NCBI GenBank assembly: GCA_902472555.1
Contig: CABROF010000103.1
Span: 1 to 8,960 of the forward strand
DNA: 8,960 bases
Reading direction: 5' to 3'
Source of the DNA: UMGS1851 sp900555605
GTDB lineage: Bacteria; Bacillota; Clostridia; UBA1212; UBA1255
The notes beneath the pieces were generated by a model. That model saw nothing but the letters and a program-made list of their open reading frames with translations. It searched no databases and was not told the DNA's origin. Numbering within the stretch: position 1 is the first letter of the stretch; the number at the start of each line of letters is the position of its first letter. The position numbers and the translations under genes were made by a program. Below, piece by piece: positions 1 through 4,019 of the stretch.

Positions 1-224
1 AGCCGGTAGACCGTGACCTCCACGGTGCAGCGGGCGCCGTCCTCGTCCAGCGTGGACGGGAACGAGGCCCGGCAGATTGGGGTCGCCTCGTATCTGAAGG
101 CGGTCGCGCGGTTCTCGCCGGCGATGATGTCCTTCACGAACTCCTCGAAGGCTTTGCGAGGGATCGAGCTGCGGTACTTGTCCAGCGTGACGTCGGCGAG
201 CTGCCGGATGGCTTTGGTGTTCAT
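1..224 (-). CDS. Unrecognised small protein of the GC-rich island, partial at the window edge
   Basis: The ATG lies at 222-224 on the minus strand and the frame stays open to base 1, giving about 74 residues before the window ends. It begins MNTKAIRQLADVTLDKYRSS and is rich in Lys, Arg, Asp and Glu, with no membrane segment or signal peptide in the visible part. The start is well supported: an ideal Shine-Dalgarno AGGAGGTG lies directly upstream and overlaps the TGA stop of the preceding gene (238-240), so translation of the two is probably coupled. I do not recognise the family. The packing and base composition match phage or integrative-element accessory genes, which is an inference from context. 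The C-terminal part is outside the window. Confidence 0.7.
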   Translation of the reverse strand, partial: MNTKAIRQLADVTLDKYRSSIPRKAFEEFVKDIIAGENRATAFRYEATPICRASFPSTLDEDGARCTVEVTVYR

Positions 225-237
225 GTTCCGCACCTCC

Positions 238-660
238 TCAGCAGGCGTCGCCGTGCGGGCCAACGACCGTGACGTGCTTGGTGTTACCGTCTTTGTCCTC
301 GTAGATTTCCTCGACGCTGTTGTCGGCCCAGTTGATCGTCTCCTTGAGCCGCCAGCACCGAGCGTCGTCCGCAGCTTTGGCGGCTTCGCGTGCTTCTTGC
401 TGGAGCTCCTTCAGGCGTCCGAACTCGCTTAGCGTCAGGCTTGCAAAAGGTTCGCTCAGCGCGTAGTCGCTGAGGTAGAAGCTGATAAAGCTATGGCTCC
501 AGCCCGCGTTATGCCAGCCGCTCGTTGCTTTTTCGGCGAAGGCTATGAGCTCGGCGTCGTCCTCAATAGGGCCGCGCTTGCGGTGTTCAAAGATGAACTC
601 GTCGCGGGAAAAGACGGGTTTCCCGTTTACATAGCCGTACACATTGGGGTTGTGTGTCAT
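238..660 (-). CDS. Unrecognised 140-residue phage/island-type protein
   Basis: I chose the ATG at 658-660 because AAGGAG sits 8 bases before it. The frame is open 25 codons further upstream, but that extension would run through a hairpin and lacks its own SD. The protein begins MTHNPNVYGYVNGKPVFSRD and is soluble and acidic. It has an aromatic patch near residues 48-65 (GWHNAGWSHSFISFYL), then an Ala/Glu/Lys-rich helix likely to form a coiled coil (about residues 80-105), and ends in a short beta-like tail. I do not recognise the family. It sits between an HTH protein and another small protein on the same strand, with stop/SD overlap to the latter. This resembles the early or accessory genes of phages and integrative elements. 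No function is assigned. Confidence 0.72.
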   Translation of the reverse strand: MTHNPNVYGYVNGKPVFSRDEFIFEHRKRGPIEDDAELIAFAEKATSGWHNAGWSHSFISFYLSDYALSEPFASLTLSEFGRLKELQQEAREAAKAADDARCWRLKETINWADNSVEEIYEDKDGNTKHVTVVGPHGDAC

Positions 661-681
661 GGTGGTCTCCTTTCGTCTTGG

Positions 682-697
682 CCCGGCCAGAGCCGGG
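682..697 (-). promoter_or_regulatory. Hairpin upstream of an SD, copy 1
   Basis: CCCGGC, a 4-base loop, then GCCGGG forms a 6-bp GC stem. Reading on the minus strand, the hairpin is followed by a short spacer, AAAGGAG and the ATG at 660. The same stem occurs in the same place before the ATG at 820. No U-tract follows, so it is not a standard terminator. It could be a translation-control or mRNA-stability element. Confidence 0.5.
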
Positions 698-749
698 GAT
701 CTTAGTGGTGTCGAGTCCCTGAAAAGCAGAAACACGACCGCCGGATCGC

Positions 750-820
750 TTAAGAGAGCAGCGCGGAGGGGGTGCGCAGCTCGTCCATTTTCAGCGTCGG
801 GGTCGTGTGATCGTTTTCAT
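750..820 (-). pseudogene. Tiny ORF with its own SD, possibly frameshifted
   Basis: On the minus strand the ATG at 818-820 is preceded by AAAGGAGA at a normal distance, yet its frame ends after nine codons (MKTITRPRR, TGA at 791-793). The next frame reads without a stop through an in-frame ATG at 786-788 and on to TAA at 750-752. If one A were added to the AAAA run just after the start, a single 23-residue peptide beginning MKNDHTTP and ending TPSALLS would result. A real small gene with a one-base deletion, or two overlapping leader peptides, are both possible. Its sequence matches nothing I know. The strong SD and placement in the operon are the only positive evidence. Confidence 0.3.
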
Positions 821-841
821 GTTGGGCTCTCCTTTCTTCGG

Positions 842-856
842 CCCGGCGCTGCCGGG
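842..856 (-). promoter_or_regulatory. Hairpin upstream of an SD, copy 2
   Basis: CCCGGC, a 3-base loop, then GCCGGG: the same 6-bp stem as at 682-697, again followed on the minus strand by a GA-rich spacer, AAAGGAG and an ATG (820). The flanks are also alike (GCCGGGCC with AAGA before the SD), so the two sites look like copies of one hairpin-plus-SD module. Confidence 0.5.
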
Positions 857-865
857 TGTTCTTGG

Positions 866-1126
866 CTACTGTGCGGCCGGTGCTCGTTTACCTCTGCGCT
901 TGAAGCTCTCACGCAGCCGCCTCTCGGCGAGCTCTGCGCTGTACCCTTCGCGCTGGTTGGCGTCCAGCGCGCCGGTCGCGCCTCGCTGGAGCTCCTTGTA
1001 GATCGTGGTGTGGTGGACGCTCAGGCGGGCCGCGATGTCGACCGGCCGATCTCCGAGCAGATGCCACGCCTCGATCTTCTTCCTGTCCTCGAAGGTCAGG
1101 TAGCGGTACTTTCCCGTCAGTCTCAC
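866..1126 (-). CDS. IS30-type helix-turn-helix DNA-binding protein, phage/island type
   Basis: This 86-residue basic protein has an N-terminal HTH (residues about 10-50) of the kind found at the front of IS30 transposases (HTH_38-like). It shows LTFEDRKKIEAW, then DRPVDIAARLSVHHTTIYKEL, where the second helix would be the recognition helix. A YSAELAERR stretch and an Arg/Lys-rich tail follow. There is no DDE catalytic domain, so it is not a transposase. Short stand-alone proteins like this occur in phages and integrative elements and probably bind DNA. The start is uncertain: GTG at 1124-1126 overlaps the GGAGGTG SD-like sequence, with a weaker AGGA before it, and the CTG two codons on would be better spaced from GGAGG. 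The stop is TAG at 866-868. It is the first gene of the minus-strand set. Confidence 0.75.
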   Translation of the reverse strand: MRLTGKYRYLTFEDRKKIEAWHLLGDRPVDIAARLSVHHTTIYKELQRGATGALDANQREGYSAELAERRLRESFKRRGKRAPAAQ

Positions 1127-1152
1127 CTCCGTCCTATGGGGTTGTAGTAAAG

Positions 1153-1192
1153 AAAAAACGCACAGCCGACTCAGTTGAGTCTCTGTGCGTTT
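1153..1192 (-). terminator. Strong hairpin with U-tract at the GC boundary
   Basis: AAACGCACAG (1156-1165) pairs perfectly with CTGTGCGTTT (1183-1192). Inside, GACTC (1168-1172) pairs with GAGTC (1177-1181). On the minus strand the stem runs into TTTTTTCTTT, an intrinsic terminator reading leftward. It lies upstream of the HTH gene, so it either ends transcription entering from the right or acts as a leader attenuator. On the plus strand only three T follow. Confidence 0.7.
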
Positions 1193-1235
1193 AATGATAA
1201 TGGACAGCAGTTTAAAACTTCTTCTTTATTTTGTA

Positions 1236-1265
1236 TTGACAAGCATAAATAAATGGTGCTATAAT
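1236..1265 (+). promoter_or_regulatory. Sigma-A promoter for tRNA-Lys
   Basis: TTGACA (1236-1241), an 18-base spacer and TATAAT (1260-1265) give two perfect hexamers. Transcription would start near 1272, inside a small inverted repeat (TTGAC-G-GTCAA, 1266-1276). The only gene downstream is the tRNA at 1359, with a leader of roughly 90 bases. Confidence 0.85.
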
Positions 1266-1358
1266 TTGACGGTCAATGAGACAATCTGTTTAAAAATCAT
1301 GATTCTCATTGTGATTGTGTATCTTTGTTTATCTAAGGATACAGTATTGGTTGAATCC

Positions 1359-1434
1359 GCACCTTTAGCTCAGTTGGTAGAGCAACTGACTCTTAATCAG
1401 TGGGCCCAGGGTTCGAGTCCCTGAAGGTGCACCA
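1359..1434 (+). tRNA. tRNA-Lys (anticodon CTT)
   Basis: This 76-base tRNA has a full cloverleaf: acceptor GCACCTT pairing with AAGGTGC, a D arm with GCTC and GAGC around AGTTGGTA, anticodon stem ACTGA/TCAGT with loop CTCTTAA (anticodon CTT, reading AAG), and T arm CAGGG/CCCTG around TTCGAGT. Discriminator A and a genome-encoded CCA end it at 1434. It has its own promoter (1236-1265) and terminator. tRNA 3' ends are common integration sites, and the DNA on both sides shows signs of mobile elements, but no second copy of the 3' end is visible in this window. Confidence 0.97.
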
Positions 1435-1436
1435 GG

Positions 1437-1490
1437 AAAAAAGCTTTTGATTATCGATATAAAACGATATATCAAAGGCTTTTTCTTTTT
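1437..1490 (+). terminator. Intrinsic terminator after tRNA-Lys
   Basis: AAAAAAGC, then TTTTGATTATCG, pairs imperfectly with CGATATATCAAA and GGCTTTTT, around a short A-rich loop near 1459-1464. The stem leads into a T-rich tract to 1490 and starts three bases after the tRNA CCA end. Confidence 0.75.
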
Positions 1491-1540
1491 GAAAAAATGA
1501 TATGTAACTGCTGATCTGTACTGATAAAACATATCTTTTT

Positions 1541-1560
1541 GTCATCAAAGTGTCGTCAAA
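1541..1560. repeat. Direct repeat near the tRNA 3' end, integrase-arm-like
   Basis: GTCATCAAA (1541-1549) and GTCGTCAAA (1552-1560) differ at one base and are spaced 11 bases apart, about one helical turn. Short repeats of this kind next to a tRNA resemble the arm sites of tyrosine integrases. No integrase gene is visible nearby, so the reading is tentative. Confidence 0.4.
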
Positions 1561-1798
1561 TTTTATCGTGAGCCTCTGGGTTTATGATGACAATATTCGT
1601 TTCTGGTATGTATACGGTTTTTAGCGGACTGATTGCTACAGAATATATAATCATTGTCTTTTCCGTTTGTCCGTTGTTTTTTTGGGGTCCATAAAATAAG
1701 ACGGCATAAGGGAGAGGCAATATAAGGAAGTAGCTTCTCCCTTCGGTTTTGTAATCAGCCGGAATGATTGAATTGTAGGGAAAATTCAAATCAATAAC

Positions 1799-1913
1799 GG
1801 AGGATTATACAATAAATAAGTACATTTATGATGAAAACAACGGGCTTTGGTACGAATAAAAATATGGGCAAGAGCAAGAGAAAATTATTTGTGCAGACAT
1901 AATTTATGCATAA
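1799..1913 (+). pseudogene. Degenerate tnpV remnant
   Basis: A perfect GGAGG (1799-1803) is followed at normal spacing by ATA (1812-1814) where a start codon is expected. The frame then reads NKYIYDENNGLWYE up to a TAA at 1857-1859. From memory this matches the N-terminus of TnpV, a roughly 120-residue protein of clostridial transposons. The same frame resumes after the stop and ends ADIIYA at a second TAA (1911-1913), like the LIYA-type TnpV C-terminus. About 80 central codons appear to be missing. The simplest reading is an ATG-to-ATA start loss plus an internal deletion. TnpV has no firmly established function. Its presence indicates that a Tn4451/Tn5397-type or similar element once lay here. 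Confidence 0.55.
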
Positions 1914-1964
1914 TCACACTTTAAAAGCAGTATGGGAAATTCATCGCTTTTTCTATCAGTACAG

Positions 1965-1993
1965 TTGATCTTTTCAGAAATATTTAATATAAT
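1965..1993 (+). promoter_or_regulatory. Sigma-A promoter for the GNAT acetyltransferase
   Basis: TTGATC (1965-1970), a 17-base spacer and TATAAT (1988-1993). The predicted transcript start near 2000 leaves a leader of about 40 bases before the ATG at 2039. Confidence 0.75.
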
Positions 1994-2038
1994 TCCTTAT
2001 GTCTGGGGGACAAATCGGTAGTTAGGGGAAAACTTGAT

Positions 2039-2563
2039 ATGAGTAAAGAACCGATCATTGAAACAGACAGGCTGATTTTACGTCCTATCACCCTTGATGA
2101 TGCCAAAGCCTGTTTCAGTTGGAACAGTGATGGAAGAGTTACGAAGTATATGTCATATTCTACACTTACTGATATAAGTCAAACTATTGATTGGATAAAG
2201 TCAACTCTTGTTGATGAAAATGAGTGGAATTGGGCATTTGTTCTGAAAAATGAAAATAAAGTAATCGGTACAGGGAGCATAGGTCCTGATGCCCACATGA
2301 AAGATTACTGGGGCATCGGATATAATCTTCATTATGATTATTGGCATAAGGGATATTGCACCGAAGCAATGAAAGCTATTATTGATTTTGCATATAAAAA
2401 ACTCGGCATAAAAAAGATATGTTCAGACCACGCAGTAGATAATCCTCGTTCGGGCAGGGTTATGGAAAAGTGTGGACTAAAATTTGACCATTACGGCGAA
2501 TATACAAAGCTTGATGGCAGTCAAACCTTTAAGGCAAAATTCTATAAAATGGAATTAGAGTAA
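2039..2563 (+). CDS. GNAT family N-acetyltransferase, RimJ/RimL type
   Basis: This 174-residue protein has the usual length and layout of the Acetyltransf_3 group. The N-terminus has IIETDRLILRPITLDDA (residues 6-22). The acetyl-CoA binding motif is YWHKGYCTEAM (101-111), where the family has Q/R-x-x-G-x-G/A. It is followed by the amphipathic helix AIIDFAYKKLGIKK and then VDNPRSGRVMEKCGLKF (133-149). Such enzymes move an acetyl group from acetyl-CoA to an amine on a protein N-terminus, antibiotic or small molecule. The acceptor cannot be told from sequence. The start is ATG with a weak AGGGG about 10 bases upstream. It has its own promoter and stands alone between mobile-element scars, so it may be passenger cargo. 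It is cytosolic, with no signal peptide or membrane segment. Confidence 0.9.
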   Translation: MSKEPIIETDRLILRPITLDDAKACFSWNSDGRVTKYMSYSTLTDISQTIDWIKSTLVDENEWNWAFVLKNENKVIGTGSIGPDAHMKDYWGIGYNLHYDYWHKGYCTEAMKAIIDFAYKKLGIKKICSDHAVDNPRSGRVMEKCGLKFDHYGEYTKLDGSQTFKAKFYKMELE

Positions 2564-2640
2564 GATCAAACTGATGGTTGACACAAATAAAAATTTATCT
2601 TATCAAACAAAGTAAAATTTCAGTAGTAATCAAACCACAA

Positions 2641-2689
2641 AGCCCACTGACACTTTGCAGCCACAAGGCTGAAAGCGTCATAGTGGGTT
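2641..2689. repeat. Long imperfect hairpin, possible terminator or mobile-element end
   Basis: CCCACT (2643-2648) pairs with AGTGGG (2682-2687). Inside, GAC pairs with GTC, CTT with AAG and CAGCC with GGCTG around the loop ACAA, giving about 17 paired bases with small bulges. No U-tract follows on either strand. It lies about 80 bases after the GNAT stop and could be its 3' structure or a relic of the tnpV-bearing element. Confidence 0.55.
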
Positions 2690-2823
2690 ATTACACACTT
2701 TGAAAAAGGTGCATAACATAAAGATAGCGTTACATCCGAAAACAGGCACAAAAATCGGCATAACCAATATGGCTATACCGTTCAACGAAATTAATTATTC
2801 AATTTTCTTTTAAAAGCCGTTGC

Positions 2824-2855
2824 TTGGGGCACCTTCCTTACGGAGGGTGCCCCAA
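2824..2855. repeat. Near-perfect 14-bp inverted repeat
   Basis: Bases 2824-2837 pair with 2842-2855 around the loop TTAC, with one G-T wobble (TTGGGGCACC against GGTGCCCCAA at the base). This is the strongest hairpin in the AT-rich part. No clean U-tract follows on either strand, so it may be a rho-independent-like structure without a tail, or a palindromic repeat element. Confidence 0.6.
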
Positions 2856-3025
2856 TGGCAGTCCCTTTCTTTTGTTTAGCATTTCTTGTCTCTATAATAT
2901 CAGTGCACACACTTTGTGAACCTTATTTTGTAAAAATGCATATAAAGCATTTACTTTCAGGAGCATTTCCCATTTACCTTTTCTATTCCTTCCCAACAAT
3001 AAAATTGGCCGTATTTTCCATTTAT

Positions 3026-3063
3026 CCAAAAACCACGCAAAAGTAAAATGATCCTGCGCGGTT
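3026..3063 (-). terminator. Terminator of the zinc-ribbon/regulator operon
   Basis: On the minus strand AACCGCGCA (3063-3055) pairs with TGCGTGGTT (3039-3031), with one G-U wobble and a 15-base loop, and continues into further T. It lies about 110 bases beyond the TAA (3176-3178) of the last minus-strand gene, after a GC-rich structured stretch. Confidence 0.65.
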
Positions 3064-3175
3064 CGTGACCCCCGGAAGATCCGGCCGTGTAACCAGCTGC
3101 TCCGTTGCGGCCGGGGCAGATAGGGTTCTCTATTCCATTTATTTCTATTGTAATGATATAATGTTTATATTGCAA

Positions 3176-3427
3176 TTATTCCCTGGGTATTTCCCGAGCG
3201 GAAAGAATAAACTCAAAATTATTCATGCAGTTCTGCACTCTGACTGCTACTTGGTTGACTTGTGGATCGTTGTGTTTATATATATTCAGCAATAAATCTC
3301 GTTGCCGGACTGCCGAGGACGTAAAATACTCCGGGGCACAATGTAGAGCGCTGCTGATTATAGCAAGGTCGGACACTTCGATTTCTAACAGGTCCATTCT
3401 TTCCTGCAATATTTTACCGATCAACAT
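3176..3427 (-). CDS. Short regulator-like protein, probably XRE-type with central HTH deleted
   Basis: This 83-residue protein has an excellent start: AGGAGG a few bases before the ATG at 3425-3427. Residues 3-22 (IGKILQERMDLLEIEVSDLA) look like helix 1 and the start of helix 2 of an XRE-type HTH. Residues 24-48 (ISSALHCAPEYFTSSAVRQRDLLLN) and 60-75 (VAVRVQNCMNNFEFIL) resemble, from memory, the C-terminal part of a gut-Firmicute HTH family that has LHC-P-YF, DLL and QDFMNDF motifs. The stretch that should hold the recognition helix is absent, so DNA binding is doubtful. It could be a dominant-negative or relic regulator. Its start overlaps the end of the zinc-ribbon gene by 14 bases, so the two are translated together. 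Confidence 0.65.
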   Translation of the reverse strand: MLIGKILQERMDLLEIEVSDLAIISSALHCAPEYFTSSAVRQRDLLLNIYKHNDPQVNQVAVRVQNCMNNFEFILSAREIPRE

Positions 3428-3623
3428 ATGGCCTCCTCCTTGCGTCTTTGTATGCTACGCAACTGCACAAATATATGCTATCGCTGTACTGTTTGCCGCA
3501 TTTTTGACAATAAAAATGCTTTTGCGCACCAGAAAAATACAATATTTTGCTGTGACACTGTCTGCATATCATAATAGTGTCTGAGTTCCTTGCCGCGCTC
3601 ATTGGGAAAATATATTTTTTCAT
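3414..3623 (-). CDS. Small zinc-ribbon protein
   Basis: This 69-residue protein has two CxxC pairs, C20-R-Q-C23 and C39-Q-K-C42, spaced 15 residues apart as in a treble-clef or rubredoxin-like zinc ribbon. A further C-S-C (53-55) follows. The tail is very basic (KDARRRPYVDR). The fold should bind one zinc and may contact nucleic acid or protein. No specific partner is known. The start at ATG 3621-3623 has GAGG four bases upstream, and an alternative ATG lies seven codons in. Its last codons supply the SD of the next gene (AGG AGG), a 14-base overlap that argues both genes are real and coupled. It is driven by the minus-strand promoter at 3709-3737. Confidence 0.65.
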   Translation of the reverse strand: MKKYIFPMSAARNSDTIMICRQCHSKILYFSGAQKHFYCQKCGKQYSDSIYLCSCVAYKDARRRPYVDR

Positions 3624-3708
3624 AACGCCTCGCAGTCTGCGACGGAGAACGCCGCTTAAACGTTAATTAGATTGTGCGAGTATACAGCCCGTTTTTGCCT
3701 GCGATATT

Positions 3709-3737
3709 ATTATAGACTTTACAGAAATTTATTTCAA
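3709..3737 (-). promoter_or_regulatory. Sigma-A promoter for the zinc-ribbon/regulator pair
   Basis: On the minus strand TTGAAA (3737-3732), a 17-base spacer and TATAAT (3714-3709). It leaves a leader of about 75-80 bases before the ATG at 3623 and is divergent from the hicA promoter, with -35 boxes only 8 bases apart. Confidence 0.75.
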
Positions 3738-3745
3738 GCAAAGCA

Positions 3746-3774
3746 TTGACATGCGTATAATTTAGGCGTATAAT
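3746..3774 (+). promoter_or_regulatory. Consensus hicAB promoter over a direct repeat
   Basis: TTGACA (3746-3751), a 17-base spacer and TATAAT (3769-3774): both hexamers and the spacing are perfect consensus. The 9-base word GCGTATAAT occurs at 3753-3761 and again at 3766-3774, period 13, the second copy containing the -10 box. This arrangement fits an operator through which HicB, or the HicAB complex, represses its own promoter. Confidence 0.85.
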
Positions 3775-3798
3775 GGTTAATGTAAGGAGGGGTTATAC

Positions 3799-3981
3799 TT
3801 GACAGCGAAAGAAATCTTAAAGATACTGAAAAAAGATGGTTGGTATGAAGTGAATACGGTTGGTTCCCACATACAATTAAAACACTTAACCAAACCTGGA
3901 CGCGTCACAGTGCCGGCGCACAAAGGCAATATAGCCCCAGGAACCTTAAATTCAATATTGAAACAAGCAGGGCTCAAATAA
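3799..3981 (+). CDS. hicA: HicA-type toxin, mRNA interferase
   Basis: This 60-residue protein is the usual size for HicA. It follows the family closely: TAKEILKILKKDGWYEVNTVGSH (2-24) with catalytic His24 in the GSH motif, then IQLKHLTKPGRVTVPAHKGN (25-44) and a C-terminal helix PGTLNSILKQAGLK. The fold is a double-stranded RNA-binding-like alpha-beta-beta-beta-alpha domain that cleaves mRNA and halts translation until bound by HicB. The start is TTG at 3799-3801, chosen because AAGGAGG lies 8 bases upstream and residue 2 onward matches the family. The TTG may lower toxin output. hicB follows after 38 bases. The pair is driven by the consensus promoter at 3746-3774. Confidence 0.95.
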   Translation: MTAKEILKILKKDGWYEVNTVGSHIQLKHLTKPGRVTVPAHKGNIAPGTLNSILKQAGLK

Positions 3982-3982
3982 A

Positions 3983-4004
3983 GGGCCTTGTTTGCCCGTT
4001 TTTT
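3983..4004 (+). terminator. Weak terminator-like hairpin between hicA and hicB
   Basis: GGGC (3983-3986) pairs with GCCC (3994-3997) around a 7-base loop and is followed by GTTTTTT (3998-4004). It begins one base after the hicA stop and ends just before the hicB SD (AAGGAGG, 4005-4011). The stem is short, so termination would be partial at most. Confidence 0.45.
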
Positions 4005-4019
4005 AAGGAGGGTTTAATT

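Larger units (their letters stand above)
1491..1964. other. AT-rich gap with decayed mobile-element sequence
   Basis: No intact gene is convincing here. The stretch holds a second weak hairpin (GATATGT 1499-1505 with ACATATC 1529-1535, then five T), the GTCATCAAA/GTCGTCAAA repeat, a 77-codon minus-strand frame at 1556-1789 with only a TTG start and no SD, and the tnpV remnant from 1799. It reads as scar tissue downstream of the tRNA. Confidence 0.5.
2564..3025. other. Gene-poor stretch with two large inverted repeats
   Basis: No gene is well supported here. The stretch holds the hairpins at 2641-2689 and 2824-2855. Between them is a 37-codon plus-strand frame (TTG 2700 to TAA 2813) with no SD, which reads as plausible protein (LHPKTGTKIGITNMAIPF) and may be a gene fragment. 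After 2855 comes a hydrophobic 63-codon frame whose only SD (2842-2846) is buried in the hairpin. Confidence 0.45.

Noticed and set aside
13..432. 139-codon plus-strand frame in the GC-rich block
   Set aside because: It lies opposite two minus-strand genes with clear SDs and stop/start coupling. Long open frames on the other strand are expected at high GC.
866..1126. IS30 transposase fragment
   Set aside because: Only the HTH resembles IS30. The gene has its own stop in an operon of small genes, and no DDE domain or terminal inverted repeats are visible, so a stand-alone HTH protein fits better.
644..1147. 167-codon plus-strand frame
   Set aside because: It runs antisense to the HTH gene and the hairpin/SD modules. 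It has no SD, and the composition is Arg/Ser/Ala shadow-like.
1359..1434. Attachment-site duplication of the tRNA 3' end
   Set aside because: I looked for a second copy of the T arm and acceptor end in the window and found none. The GGTGCCCCA at 2847-2854 is part of a hairpin and does not match.
1556..1789. 77-codon minus-strand frame after the tRNA
   Set aside because: It has only a TTG start, no SD (the GGAGG at 1799-1803 is on the opposite strand) and no family I recognise. It lies in a decayed region, so at most it is a gene fragment.
2957..3175. 72-codon minus-strand frame downstream of the short regulator
   Set aside because: It has a TTG start with no SD, runs through the GC-rich hairpins and the terminator, and has no recognisable domain.
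3225..3584. 119-codon plus-strand frame
   Set aside because: It is antisense to the zinc-ribbon and short-regulator genes, both of which have better starts and motifs.
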